Shown here: in pieces, positions 47,158 through 56,023 of the stretch | Layout of the letters: the number at the start of each line of letters is the position of its first letter | Position numbering within the stretch: position 1 is the first letter of the stretch | Source: Sphaerisporangium melleum | GTDB lineage: Bacteria; Actinomycetota; Actinomycetes; Streptosporangiales; Streptosporangiaceae | DNA length: 64,000 nucleotides | Direction: 5' to 3' | Assembly (NCBI RefSeq): GCF_014646695.1 | Contig: NZ_BMNT01000012.1 | Location: 74,968 to 138,967 of the forward strand | The notes under the pieces: generated by a model | Database searches by the model: none | Seen by the model: the letters and a program-made list of their open reading frames with translations, nothing else | What the model was told of the DNA's origin: nothing | Position numbers and translations under genes: made by a program

Positions 47158-47427
47158 CTACGCGCGCAGGCCGGGAGGCTCCGCCTCTCCGCCAGGAGCA
47201 TCTCCGGCGCCAGAGCTGTAAGCCGCCCACTCCTCGTCGGTCAGCCGTTGTCTCCCGAGACGATCAGCTGCAGCGTCCAGCTCCGCGCGCTCGAATCGCT
47301 GCTGCCCGGTCTGCTCGGTCACCGAGCGGCGGACGGCTGCGCTCGCGCGAGCCGCTGTGCACCGCACCGCCGCTCGCGCGTCCTCCGGCAGGACCTCTAC
47401 GTCACCACCGGACAGCGACCCGGTCAC
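47158..47427 (-). CDS. Small protein coupled to the DUF574 methyltransferase
   Basis: An 89-residue protein. Its ATG at 47427 overlaps the upstream methyltransferase stop (ATGA), which argues that it is translated. The sequence is rich in Ala, Arg and Glu and probably helical (AVRCTAARASAAVRRSVTEQTGQQRFERAELDAAADRLGRQ). No domain recognised. The tail after residue 70 is Gly/Pro-rich. Confidence 0.5.
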   Translation of the reverse strand: MTGSLSGGDVEVLPEDARAAVRCTAARASAAVRRSVTEQTGQQRFERAELDAAADRLGRQRLTDEEWAAYSSGAGDAPGGEAEPPGLRA

Positions 47428-48245
47428 GGCTTAAGCCCCACGCCGCCGAGCACCGGCAGCCTCCCAAGCGGCTGCGGCATGCCCTCGATCTCCGGCCGCC
47501 ACGCCGGCACCGGCACCAGACCCGGTTCGAGGATCTCCAGCCCGGAGAAGAACCGGGCGACCTGCTCCTCGGCGCGCAACGCCGCCTCCGTACCGGCGAC
47601 GCCGGCCTCCCGGTACGCCTGCGCGGCACGGCGCAGCGTGGGCCCGTCCAGCGCGTGGCTGAGCACCAGGAACGAACCGGATGGGAGCGCGGCCATCAGC
47701 GTGTCCACGATCACCTCCGGCTCGTCGGCGTCGCCGATGAGGTGCAAGACTGCGACCAGGAACAAGGCGACCGGCCGGTCGAAGTCGAGCAGCCGCTGCG
47801 TGCTCAGCACGTGCAGCAGCTCCCCTGGGTGGCGCAGGTCATGACACAGGAAATGCGTCCGGTCGTCGGTCGCCAGGTGGGCATGGCCGTGTGCGACCAC
47901 GCGCCGGTCGTTGTCCACGTACACCGTGGTGCTCCCCGGGGCGACGCGTTGCGCGACCTGGTGGACGTTGTCACCGGTCGGCAGCCCGGAGCCGATGTCG
48001 AGGAACTGGCGGACGCCCTGCTCGGCCGCCAGTGCGATGACCGCCCGCCGGAGAAACGCCCGGTTCTGCTCGACCATGTTCGTGATGCCAGGCGTTATGG
48101 CCATCAGCGTGGCGGCGAGTTCCCGCTCCTTGAACATGGCGTCCTTGTCCTGCCCGAGGAGAGCCGCATAGACACCGGCCGCCGACGGGCGGTTCCACAG
48201 ATTCGCAGCCTCTTCCGGAGTCAGCGGACGAGCCAGGTCCCTCAC
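47424..48245 (-). CDS. SAM-dependent methyltransferase, DUF574/Methyltransf_19 family
   Basis: A 273-residue protein. GTG 48245 is preferred as the start, because GGGGGAGG lies about eight bases upstream; an ATG at 48293 is the alternative. The family pattern is clear: NRAFLRRAVIALAAEQGVRQFLDIGSGLPT (read in pieces), VAPGSTTVYVDNDRRVVAHGHAHL, and PVALFLVAVLHLI followed by LVLSHAL. DUF574 proteins are numerous in actinobacteria, often next to XRE regulators, and their substrates are mostly unknown. The divergent XRE gene 343 bases away is probably its regulator. Confidence 0.9.
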   Translation of the reverse strand: MRDLARPLTPEEAANLWNRPSAAGVYAALLGQDKDAMFKERELAATLMAITPGITNMVEQNRAFLRRAVIALAAEQGVRQFLDIGSGLPTGDNVHQVAQRVAPGSTTVYVDNDRRVVAHGHAHLATDDRTHFLCHDLRHPGELLHVLSTQRLLDFDRPVALFLVAVLHLIGDADEPEVIVDTLMAALPSGSFLVLSHALDGPTLRRAAQAYREAGVAGTEAALRAEEQVARFFSGLEILEPGLVPVPAWRPEIEGMPQPLGRLPVLGGVGLKP

Positions 48246-48588
48246 GAAGCCTCCCCCGCCGTTGTACCGTCCCTCACGGGGCGCACCTCCCATGTGCGAT
48301 CAAGTGAACCCACCGGCGTGATGGCCTCATCGAGCGGGCTCCGCATTCCTAGTCCACACTTGTCGGCGTTCACGCAGGTCGCACCGTGTTGCACTGATCT
48401 GGTTGATCATTACTTCGCGACGAGCCATGTAAGCCTTAGCAGCTAGGTAAGCCCCTCCCCCGGGGGCACACCCACAGCAAGAACGTCGCATTAATGATGC
48501 ATTTATGTCGCACCACTGCCTCTGACCTGCGCAATCGACGAGCAGCCGTTATGGTTGACATGCACGCCGACCTAGGAGGAATGACGTC
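48246..48588 (+). promoter_or_regulatory. Divergent promoter region
   Basis: This 343-base gap between the DUF574 gene and the XRE regulator has no gene. Bases 48485-48520 are AT-rich (GCATTAATGATGCATTTATG) and flanked by two GTCGCA repeats (48486 and 48509), a candidate operator. AGGAGG ahead of the XRE start is a strong ribosome site. CCCCCGGGGG at about 48456-48465 is palindromic. Confidence 0.45.
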
Positions 48589-49755
48589 ATGGCGGCCAAA
48601 CGCCTGCGCCTCGCCCAGCGTCGAAAAGGCATGGGCTTCACGCAGGAGGGTCTCGCCGAGCATCTCGGGGTCGAGCGGAGCACCGTGATCCGATGGGAAC
48701 GAGCCGAGACGGATCCGCAGCCGTGGCTGCGTCCGAAGTTGAGCCGGGCCCTCCGCGTGTCGTCGCAAGAGCTGCAATCACTACTCGAAGACGTAGCAGT
48801 CACCGAGAGTCCACCGAGCGAGCACATGACCTATGCGCTTCGCAATCCCGCTTCGACCGATCTGACGGCAGTCGCCTTTCTGCACGATCGTCTTCGAGAG
48901 GTCGACGACTCCTACTATCAGGCCCCGTCGGCGACTCTTCTTGGCCCGGCCGGCCAGATACATGGCCAGGTGAAATTTCTTCGGGAGAATACGCGCAACC
49001 CTCGCGTTCGACGCGCCCTGTCCGAAGTGGAAGCCTCGTCAGCGATATTGATGGGGCAATTGACCTGGGACGCAAGTTTTAGACGTGATCACAACGTTCC
49101 GCAGCAATACCTCGATGATGCGGTGCGGGCGGCCCGGCATGTCCGAGATCCTTCGACGGAGGCATACGCTCTTCTCCGAAAGGCATTCTTGGCCCTGTAC
49201 GGCGCCAAAGACCCGGTCATCGGATTGACTCTCGCCCGCCACGCCGCCGAGGTTGCTGCACAGACGAGTCCGGCGCTCACCGGGCTGTCGCTTCTCCACG
49301 TCGCCGAGGCGCACGCCATGAAGGGCGAACTGGAGCCATGCGAGGAAGCATTGAGAAGCGCCGAGACCCAGTTCGATCGGATCGATGCCGACGATGTGGC
49401 GGCGGAGTACTACACGATCGACGAGTTCAACCGGATGGCTGGGTCTTGCTACCTTTTCCTCGACCTGGCCAGCCGCGCCGAACCGATCTTGCGCGCCACG
49501 GTCGACGCACTGGCATCTAAGGAAAAGAGTCAAGCGATCGCTCTGGGTAATCTCTCTTTGTCGCTCATCCGGCAACATAAGTTGGACGAAGCCGCACAAG
49601 CCGTGCACGCCACCATCGACGCGGTCGAGCTCACTCGAGGAGGCGGCGGGCTTAATCTCGCGTTTACGGCGGGGAGAGCGCTGCGGCCATGGCGGAGCGA
49701 ATCGTGGGTACAGGATGTCCACGATCGTCTCCTTGCCCTGATGTCGACGATGTAG
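48589..49755 (+). CDS. XRE-family regulator with TPR-like C-terminus
   Basis: A 388-residue regulator. AGGAGG is 10 bases upstream of ATG 48589. Residues about 5-60 are an XRE helix-turn-helix (LRLAQRRKGMGFTQEGLAEHLGVERSTVIRWERAE, seen in pieces). The remaining 320 residues are alternating helices of tetratricopeptide type, as in many actinobacterial and RRNPP-like regulators that sense a small peptide or molecule. It lies divergent to the DUF574 methyltransferase and 11 bases before the cyclo-ligase gene, so it is part of that operon. Targets unknown. Confidence 0.88.
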   Translation: MAAKRLRLAQRRKGMGFTQEGLAEHLGVERSTVIRWERAETDPQPWLRPKLSRALRVSSQELQSLLEDVAVTESPPSEHMTYALRNPASTDLTAVAFLHDRLREVDDSYYQAPSATLLGPAGQIHGQVKFLRENTRNPRVRRALSEVEASSAILMGQLTWDASFRRDHNVPQQYLDDAVRAARHVRDPSTEAYALLRKAFLALYGAKDPVIGLTLARHAAEVAAQTSPALTGLSLLHVAEAHAMKGELEPCEEALRSAETQFDRIDADDVAAEYYTIDEFNRMAGSCYLFLDLASRAEPILRATVDALASKEKSQAIALGNLSLSLIRQHKLDEAAQAVHATIDAVELTRGGGGLNLAFTAGRALRPWRSESWVQDVHDRLLALMSTM

Positions 49756-49766
49756 GACAGGTGTAC

Positions 49767-50480
49767 ATGAGCATCGAACAGGCCAAGCAAGCCGTTCGCG
49801 ACCGGGTGTGGCGACTTCTCCTGGATGCCGACGCCGTTCCTGGGGACTCCTACGGCACGATCCCCGACTTTTGCGGGACGGCCACCACTGCCGAGCACCT
49901 CGCCGAGTTGGACGTCTGGCGGCGGGCATCCACCGTGAAGGCCAACCCCGACTATGCGCAACGGCATGTACGGGCACGCGCGCTGAAGGACGGCAAGCTG
50001 CTTTATATGGCCGTCCCGAGAATGGCCGACGTTCATCCCTTCTACCTGCTTGACCCTGTGGCGCTGGACACCTCCATCGACGAGGCCGCACAGAAGGAGG
50101 GCGCGGCGCGGGTGGCCTCACATGTCGCCGTTGAGGATATGAGGCCCATCGACTTGGTGGTGTGCGGAAGCGTGGCCGTCAACCATTCCGGTGCGCGAAT
50201 CGGCAAGGGCGCAGGCTACTCCGACCTTGAGGTGGCTCTGCTGATCGAAGCTGGGCTGATAACCGACGAGACAGCAATCGTCACACCGGTGCATCAACTC
50301 CAGGTGATTGACGAAGAGATACCCGAAACCGCGCACGACTTCCGGGTCGACTTCATCGTTACGCCGGTGGAGGTCATCCGATGTCCGACCCTACGACGAC
50401 CGGCAGGCATCCTTTGGGGCGACCTGAGCGAAGATCAGATCAACAGCATTCCCGCCCTCTCTAAGCGGTGCCATCCCTAA
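49767..50480 (+). CDS. 5-formyltetrahydrofolate cyclo-ligase-like protein
   Basis: A 237-residue protein. Start ATG 49767 has AGGACAGG upstream and lies 11 bases after the regulator's stop. The family features are an N-terminal helical part with VKANPDYAQRHVRARAL, the central RPIDLVVCGSVAVN, the nucleotide loop GARIGKGAGYSDLE (GrGgGYyD type) and the closing VDFIVTPVEVIRC. The enzyme family makes methenyl-THF from 5-formyl-THF using ATP. This divergent branch occurs next to XRE regulators in actinobacteria and may act on another substrate; that is inference. Confidence 0.82.
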   Translation: MSIEQAKQAVRDRVWRLLLDADAVPGDSYGTIPDFCGTATTAEHLAELDVWRRASTVKANPDYAQRHVRARALKDGKLLYMAVPRMADVHPFYLLDPVALDTSIDEAAQKEGAARVASHVAVEDMRPIDLVVCGSVAVNHSGARIGKGAGYSDLEVALLIEAGLITDETAIVTPVHQLQVIDEEIPETAHDFRVDFIVTPVEVIRCPTLRRPAGILWGDLSEDQINSIPALSKRCHP

Positions 50481-50632
50481 ACGCTGTCAAGTCAGCCGCC
50501 TGCGCCCTGTGTCACACAGCAACACCCTGATCATCTCTCGCGCCCGAAAAGCGGCAATTGCTCCCGGAGGTGCGCACTCTTCGCGAGCTGGTCTCCTCCT
50601 CGACCGGTCAAGACGTGAACGAAGGATGATCT

Positions 50633-51091
50633 ATGTCCCTTACGGTGGACCAGGCCACTCCCGCCGACGCATCCGTGATCTCACAGCTCGTGCAGGAGAT
50701 CGAAATCCACTACGGGTCGGCCGACATCCTGCCGGACTCCGAACAAGTCGAGATGATCAACAGGTGGTTGTTCGGCGACAAGCCGGCCGCATGGGTCCTT
50801 CTGGCCCGCGACCATGACCGAGTCGTCGGAATGGCGGCCTACTCCTACCACTGGCCGGCGGCCGCCGCCGAAGCATCGATGTTCCTGAAGGAGTTGTTCG
50901 TCCGCGAAGGGGACCGGCGCCGCGGCGTAGCGAACCTGCTGATGCAGCGCCTGTACGACATCGCCCGGAGCGAGGGCTGCACCCGAGTCGAATGGCAGAC
51001 CGAAACCACTAATCAGGACGCGCAGGCGTTCTACGCCTCGCTGGGGGCGAAGGTTCATGATGGGAAGGTTTTCTACCGCGTGCAGGTGTGA
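50633..51091 (+). CDS. GNAT-family N-acetyltransferase
   Basis: A 152-residue GNAT. GAAGGATG precedes ATG 50633. The acetyl-CoA site is LFVREGDRRRGVANLLMQRL (RrrGvA loop), and the closing strands are RVEWQTETTNQDAQAFYASLGAKV. The N-terminal part TVDQATPADASVISQLVQEI is the usual substrate side. Substrate unknown. It is followed after 62 bases by a truncated GNAT gene. Confidence 0.88.
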   Translation: MSLTVDQATPADASVISQLVQEIEIHYGSADILPDSEQVEMINRWLFGDKPAAWVLLARDHDRVVGMAAYSYHWPAAAAEASMFLKELFVREGDRRRGVANLLMQRLYDIARSEGCTRVEWQTETTNQDAQAFYASLGAKVHDGKVFYRVQV

Positions 51092-51153
51092 CCAGGCGAG
51101 CACGGTGACCGCAACACTATGAGCATCGCCTGAACAAGGCCAGACGATGGGAT

Positions 51154-51360
51154 ATGGCAGTACCCGACCTGCAGCTGCGGTACCTCGACGCCGAGACGGC
51201 GGACCCTCTCACCGATCAACTGGTGGCCATGTTCGCCGAGGTGTGGGGGCGTCCCCCATACGCGGGTGACCCGAACTTCTCAGCCGAGACCTTCGCCGTC
51301 CGCTTGGGCGAGGCGATGAAACTGGACGGGTTCGAGGTGCCCATTTTGGCCAATGGATGA
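51154..51360 (+). pseudogene. 5' fragment of a second GNAT gene
   Basis: The 68-residue frame reads QLRYLDAETADPLTDQLVAMFAEVWGRPPYAGDPNFSAETFAVRL...FEVPILANG and stops just where the second GNAT strand (the V/L-A-x-x-x-G turn) begins. The acetyl-CoA loop and everything after it are missing. Downstream DNA belongs to an exonuclease remnant in the opposite direction, so the gene was cut by a rearrangement. Confidence 0.6.
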
Positions 51361-51399
51361 ATTAGGAATCCTGTTATAGGGGTTGAAAGCATGATGTAG

Positions 51400-51995
51400 T
51401 CAGAGCGGGTGGAGGACGAGGCCGGTGCCGACAAGGGCGCCGTCAAGAACGTCGTGGCGATACTGGAGTCGGCGTAGGCCTTGGCGGACGGCGGTGATCA
51501 GGTCTTGCGGGTCGGCTAAAGCGCGGTTGGCGCCTCTACCAAGCCGAAGTGCGTCAGCAACGCGCTGAGCCTGTCGCGCCGCTCCCCCGTGCGGACCGCC
51601 CTGGCCGGCTTCAGCGTGTCGATCAGCGCGGCAGGACGGATCGCGGGACAGCGCATCGACGGCAACCGCCAGTCCACGCTGACGGTGTGGCCAACGATCC
51701 ACGTGCCATCCAGCCACACCGCCGACTCGGAGAGGATCTGCCGCAGCCTCGGGCCGAGCGCCGGCTTCTCGTTGGTCAGACCGGGCGGTGACCAAGGGCG
51801 GTGCATCACGTGCCGCTCGGGGTTCACGATCGAGTGGTAGGCCCCCGCGCCCTCGGGACGCCCGTCGACCAGCGAGGCGACGCCGATCTCCAGGATCGCC
51901 TCATTGTCGCGGTCCTGGGCGCCGGTGCCCTCCAGGTCCACGCCGCCAGCGGTGCCGCCGACCACATCTGATCGTTCAACTCCGGCCGGAAGCAT
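51400..51995 (-). pseudogene. Frameshifted 3'-5' exonuclease (DnaQ/RNase T fold)
   Basis: One frame carries GGVDLEGTGAQDRDNEAILEIGVASL (Exo I, D and E present), WIVGHTVSVDWRLPS and LSALLTHFGLVEAPTAL then stop. A second frame, starting at about 51530, continues with NRALADPQDLITAVRQGLRRLQ, the usual Exo III HrAlaDa helix (here NRALAD). A one-base deletion around 51525-51535 joins the two. The gene's 5' end overlaps the tail of the NUDIX pseudogene. Confidence 0.6.
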
Positions 51996-52578
51996 TCGAC
52001 GGGCTCGTCCGACCGATCTCGGTCGGTACGCTGAGCGCCTGCGCAATACGGTGCCCGACAAGGCGCTCGGCCACGGCAAGTGGGTACCAGGCGGCACCCG
52101 TCACCTCGGACTCCTGGATACGCCCAACGTCCGCATGCGTTGTCACGAAGGCGTACCCGAGGTCGAGGTGGTAATGATCCGGTTCGTCCTTCTCCGGTCG
52201 TGCCGGAACCCTGGCGTACTCGACGTAGACGGGGGTCTGCGACGCCGGGAAGACCTTGCCGGGGTCACAACCGGTCTCCTCCGCCAGCTCGCGCACTGCC
52301 GCGTCGATCAGTGTGGTGTCGGTCGGCTCAAGGTGGCCGCCTGGCTGCAACATGATCCCGTAAGCGAGGTGCTCGACAAGCAGAATCTCGGCGTCATCGG
52401 CGTCACCACGGACCAGCAGCGCGCCGACGGTCACGTGCATCGGAAAGGTCCGTCGCGAGGCGAAATCCTGCCCCTGAGACAGCAACTGCACCGGCTCGGA
52501 CAGCAGCGCGGCCTCGTCTGGTTACCGCTCAAGGTAGACGGAAAGTGTGCTTGAGATGTCCGCGTCACTGATCGCCAC
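51976..52578 (-). pseudogene. NUDIX hydrolase, second copy with nonsense codon
   Basis: Read from GTG 52578, the protein is VAISDADISSTLSVYLER then TAA (52524-52522) then PDEAALL..., against YLDRYPDEAGLL in the intact copy at 37584-38153. The Tyr codon TAC has become TAA. Downstream the frame is open and keeps MHVTVGALLVRG, LQPGGHLEPTD and RELAEETGC (Leu to Cys at the end of the box). Restart at ATG 52491 would give a 171-residue protein with a shortened N-terminus, so partial function cannot be excluded. Confidence 0.75.
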
Positions 52579-52801
52579 AAGGCGCCCCCACACCAGCCGG
52601 AGAGGCCGTCGAACGCTTGATCATCACGTTCCTCCCTCGCGGGGGTACACGACCACGCGCGGATGCGGGTGCGAACGCTTGCCACCGGAACCAGCTTGAC
52701 ACAGGTGTCACTCCTGCTGCTGGTGACTTGAAATCGCACGGTCCTCATCAGGCAGGCCCTGGGCGGTCTCTCGGGTAGACGGCCGGGCGCGCGGTTCGAA
52801 G

Positions 52802-53932
52802 TTACGCAGGGCCGCTCTGGAGGGTGGCTGTGCCGAGTAGGTCGCGCAGGCTGTCCTCACCTTGACGGGCCGCGGCAGTGAGCGCATCCAGGTGGACGGC
52901 CGGGAGGTTTCCGGCGCCGAACCCCGAAGCGGTGAGCACGTCGGCGACTTGCTGTTCCTGTTGCGGGGTCATGAGGGAACGTATCCCGTGGTGCCCTAGG
53001 ACCTCTCGGGCAGCGTAGGCGTCTGAGCAGGCCACGCCGATGACAGCGGACCTAAGGCCGGAGTCGTGTGCTGTGGGCCGGTCGGCAGTCAGATCGAGCA
53101 CGGTCAGGCCGAGCCGAATCCGGAACGCCGCGGTCAACGGTGCGGGCTCGGCGATCAGCGTGAGCGCTTCACGCACCACATGGTCCAGTTCGTCCGGTGA
53201 TGCTGCCGTGGCCGGAGGACGGCAGTAGATGCGCAGGATGGCGGCGACGGTGTTCTCCCAGGGCTCTGCGGGAACGCTGGAGTCGATCATGGCGGCGGCC
53301 TGCTGCGGGAGGTCCTGTTCCATCAGCGACATGATCGCGATCTGGCGGCCGTCGAGGAGTCGCTGGCCGACGCCGCGGTGCGCGGCCATGGATTCGGCTG
53401 CCTCGGTCCAGCGGCCGACACTCGCGAGGGCTCTGGCGCCGTCGACCAGCAGGGCGACCCACAGCTCCGTACAGATCTTGCGGTGATCTGCGACGGTCCG
53501 GATCAGCGGTGAAAGGTCGACGTCGTGGTCTCGGATGACGGTGGCTCCGCGCTGCTGGGCCGCCCGGTACAGCCCCTGAAGCACCGCGAAGGCGGCGGTG
53601 CCGTCACCTTCGCGGATCAGCAGCCGGGCTATGTTCACCAGCGGCATCAGCGACATCACGGCGATGTCCTGGTCGAGGCTCCTGGCTTCGGCGAAGACCT
53701 TGTGCTGCCTCCAGCACAGTTCGGCCGCGAGGTCGGGCATCCCGCTGTCGGAGGCGATGAGCGCGGCCATGTTGAGGACACCGCTTGCGCGGGCCACCCG
53801 CCGGGAGTGGCCCGCGCTGGGCATGTCGACGGTCAGCGCGGTGAGCTCTGCGATGCGCCTGTCCAGGGGAAGTCCAGGCGGCTTGGGCCGGCAGACGAGC
53901 GGGATACGGCGGGCGATCGCGGGGTTCATCAC
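52802..53932 (-). CDS. TPR-like helical protein of the FxLD lanthipeptide cluster
   Basis: A 376-residue all-helical protein without a DNA-binding motif. It has repeats with TPR-like spacing, for example SGVLNMAALIASDSGMPDLAAELCWRQHKVFAEA (read in pieces), ALLVDGARALASVGRWTEAAESMAAH and PQQAAAMIDSS. It follows the methyltransferase fusion by 12 bases, so it is the last gene of the operon. Similar proteins accompany FxLD systems in other actinobacteria as I recall; the role is unknown and could be a chaperone or regulator of the modification complex. Confidence 0.7.
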   Translation of the reverse strand: MMNPAIARRIPLVCRPKPPGLPLDRRIAELTALTVDMPSAGHSRRVARASGVLNMAALIASDSGMPDLAAELCWRQHKVFAEARSLDQDIAVMSLMPLVNIARLLIREGDGTAAFAVLQGLYRAAQQRGATVIRDHDVDLSPLIRTVADHRKICTELWVALLVDGARALASVGRWTEAAESMAAHRGVGQRLLDGRQIAIMSLMEQDLPQQAAAMIDSSVPAEPWENTVAAILRIYCRPPATAASPDELDHVVREALTLIAEPAPLTAAFRIRLGLTVLDLTADRPTAHDSGLRSAVIGVACSDAYAAREVLGHHGIRSLMTPQQEQQVADVLTASGFGAGNLPAVHLDALTAAARQGEDSLRDLLGTATLQSGPA

Positions 53933-53944
53933 GCTGTTCCTCTC

Positions 53945-55987
53945 CTACGGCCAGTCGATGACGAGTCGGCTGTTGGGCTTGTCGATGACGAAGCGTGGGT
54001 CAGCGGCCTTCAGCAGGTCGCGGTTGGCGGCCGTGGCCATGCGGAAGCCGGGGGCCGGAGCGTCGTTACCGTAGTCGCGGTTCCACTCCTGGACCTCGGT
54101 GACGACGTGCTCGGCGAGGGAGGCGGCGCGCGAGCCGTGGCCGATGACGCCGATCTCCCAGAATCGGCCGTCGCTGTCTTCACCCTCGCGGACGGTCAGG
54201 TAGGCGAGGCTGTCGCCGTCGAGCGCCGCCATGGAACCCCACCCGAAGTGCGGGGTGAACCCGGGCCGCCGGCCAGGCATCCGGGACAGGCCGTTGGGCA
54301 GGACGCACGCCAGCCACAGGTAGACCCACTCCCAGGCCGAGCCCTGCCGGAACTTCACGCCCGTGTACTCCTTGTGGGAGGGCGCGTCCAAGATGGTCCG
54401 CATCGCCTCTCGGTCCACGAGCTGCTCGCTGTAGGTCTCCAGCCGGACGTTGCCCTCTCCCGCCATGGAGACCACGGTCCGGACGTCGTCACACACGCCT
54501 TTGCGCAGCGGGACGAATGTGGCCATCTCGCAGGACACGGTCTTCCAGGTTCCGCTGTCACGCTCGAAGGCGAAGGATCGGGAGATACTGCCACGGATCC
54601 GCATCGGGATGACGAGCCGGCCGTCAGGGGCCAGCTGGTCCAGGACGGGGAGGGGGATGTCACCGGCGCCCACGGTGAACTGGATCCGGTCGAACGGGGC
54701 ATGCTCGGGCAGCCCGGCCGCGCCATCGGCCAGCATCACGGTCACGTTCGACGCGCCGGCGGCGTCCAAGTGCTTTGCGGCGGTGTTGACGAGGTCGGTG
54801 TCAACGTCCACAGTCCACACGTGCCCGCCGGGGGTGACGAGCCGCCCGAGGAGGGCGGCGTTGTACCCGGTGGCCGCCCCCGCTTCCAGGACCTTGTCTC
54901 CGGGCTGTGCACCCAGTTGCTCCAGTTGGGTGGCGACGATGGACGGCGCTGAGATGCAGGAGATCATCTCGCCGTCGTGGTCGTGTTTCACCGACACGGC
55001 GTCATCGACGTAGGCGGCGGCGATGTCGGCTTCCGGGGTGAAGTGGTGGCGTTCGACTTCCCGGAAGGCGTCGATGATCGCGGGGGTGCGTAGGTGGCCC
55101 GAGCCGGTGAACTTGTCCACCATGGCGTTGCGCAGCTCGGTGGGATCGGTCGTGGTGATGGTGCTCTCCATCCTCTCGAAGGTAGGGGTTGCGGGTGCGG
55201 ACTGGCTGGTAGACACGACGGCCGGCTCGTCGTCTCCGAAGGCGACGTGCCGGCCCAGCCAGGCCGCGGCGGCCTGCTCGGCCACGGATATGGCGGCGCG
55301 GTTGAAAGCGAAGATCACGTGGTGAGCGAGGACCGCGCGCAGCCCTCGCCGGAGTTGCCCGCCAGCCGCGAGACGGGCCAGGCGTCGGCCGGTGTCCTCG
55401 AAGGCGGCGACGCGGTCAGGCCAGCCGGGTTCGGTGGTGTCGCGCTGGGCGGCGTCGGCGTTCATGAGGCGCCGCATGGCGGTGATCGCAGACACCCGGT
55501 GGGGCGCATCCGGCGGGTTGACCGCCGGGCGAAGGTCGCCGACCTTCGCCCACACGTCGCCGATCTCGAACGGGTCGAGCCCTGCGGCTCGGTTCATGGC
55601 GGACAGCAGCAGGATGCACCGCTCGCGGGCGTGCGGGCTGCCGGTCTCGGCCAAGGCCGCGGGGCTGTCGGCGCACCACACCTCGTGGGCGATGGCCATG
55701 CCCTGGGCGCCACCGAACGCCTCGGTCTCCGGTTCGTAGACGCTGGCGACCCAACCGGCCGCGAACTCGTCAGCGACGAACTGGTCGAGCAGGTCGGCGG
55801 CGGGCCGCTCGGTGCGCAGCCGGAGCTTGCCTTCCTTGCGCATGAAGTGGAAACGCTGCCCGGACAGCGCGGTCGCGAGGGCGGCCGCCGCCCTTGGGGT
55901 CGCTCCTGAATCGCCGGGAAAGCGGATGGTGGCTTGCCGCCAGTCCGGCTCATCGGGAAGCGGCAGATTCTCGTCGTCCCAGTCCAT
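53945..55987 (-). CDS. Fusion of lanthipeptide elimination domain and isoaspartate-type O-methyltransferase (FxLD system)
   Basis: A 680-residue two-part enzyme. Residues about 10-215 are the SpaB_C/thiopeptide-type domain (WRQATIRFPGDSG, GQRFHFMRKEGKLRLR, MAIAHEVWCADS...CILLLSAMNRAAGLDPFEIGDVWAKV), which removes glutamate from glutamylated Ser/Thr in class I lanthipeptide synthesis. Residues about 285-490 are a PCMT-like methyltransferase (HHFTPEADIAAAYVDDAV, KVLEAGAATGYNAALLG, RIQFTVGAGDIPLPVLDQLAPDGRLVIPM). PCMT-like LanM-type tailoring enzymes methylate a core Asp, which then forms aspartimide or isoaspartate, as reported for OlvSA-type enzymes. This matches the FxLD methyltransferase family, and the precursor with an FDLD motif is upstream in the same operon. 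Confidence 0.88.
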   Translation of the reverse strand: MDWDDENLPLPDEPDWRQATIRFPGDSGATPRAAAALATALSGQRFHFMRKEGKLRLRTERPAADLLDQFVADEFAAGWVASVYEPETEAFGGAQGMAIAHEVWCADSPAALAETGSPHARERCILLLSAMNRAAGLDPFEIGDVWAKVGDLRPAVNPPDAPHRVSAITAMRRLMNADAAQRDTTEPGWPDRVAAFEDTGRRLARLAAGGQLRRGLRAVLAHHVIFAFNRAAISVAEQAAAAWLGRHVAFGDDEPAVVSTSQSAPATPTFERMESTITTTDPTELRNAMVDKFTGSGHLRTPAIIDAFREVERHHFTPEADIAAAYVDDAVSVKHDHDGEMISCISAPSIVATQLEQLGAQPGDKVLEAGAATGYNAALLGRLVTPGGHVWTVDVDTDLVNTAAKHLDAAGASNVTVMLADGAAGLPEHAPFDRIQFTVGAGDIPLPVLDQLAPDGRLVIPMRIRGSISRSFAFERDSGTWKTVSCEMATFVPLRKGVCDDVRTVVSMAGEGNVRLETYSEQLVDREAMRTILDAPSHKEYTGVKFRQGSAWEWVYLWLACVLPNGLSRMPGRRPGFTPHFGWGSMAALDGDSLAYLTVREGEDSDGRFWEIGVIGHGSRAASLAEHVVTEVQEWNRDYGNDAPAPGFRMATAANRDLLKAADPRFVIDKPNSRLVIDWP

Positions 55988-56023
55988 GTCTTCGGTTCGC
56001 TCCTGCTCGGTCGTGGTGGTGGA

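Noticed and set aside
53525..54952. Plus-strand open frame of 475 codons opposite the FxLD methyltransferase
   Set aside because: Antisense shadow; no motif and typical codon-position mirror of the real gene.
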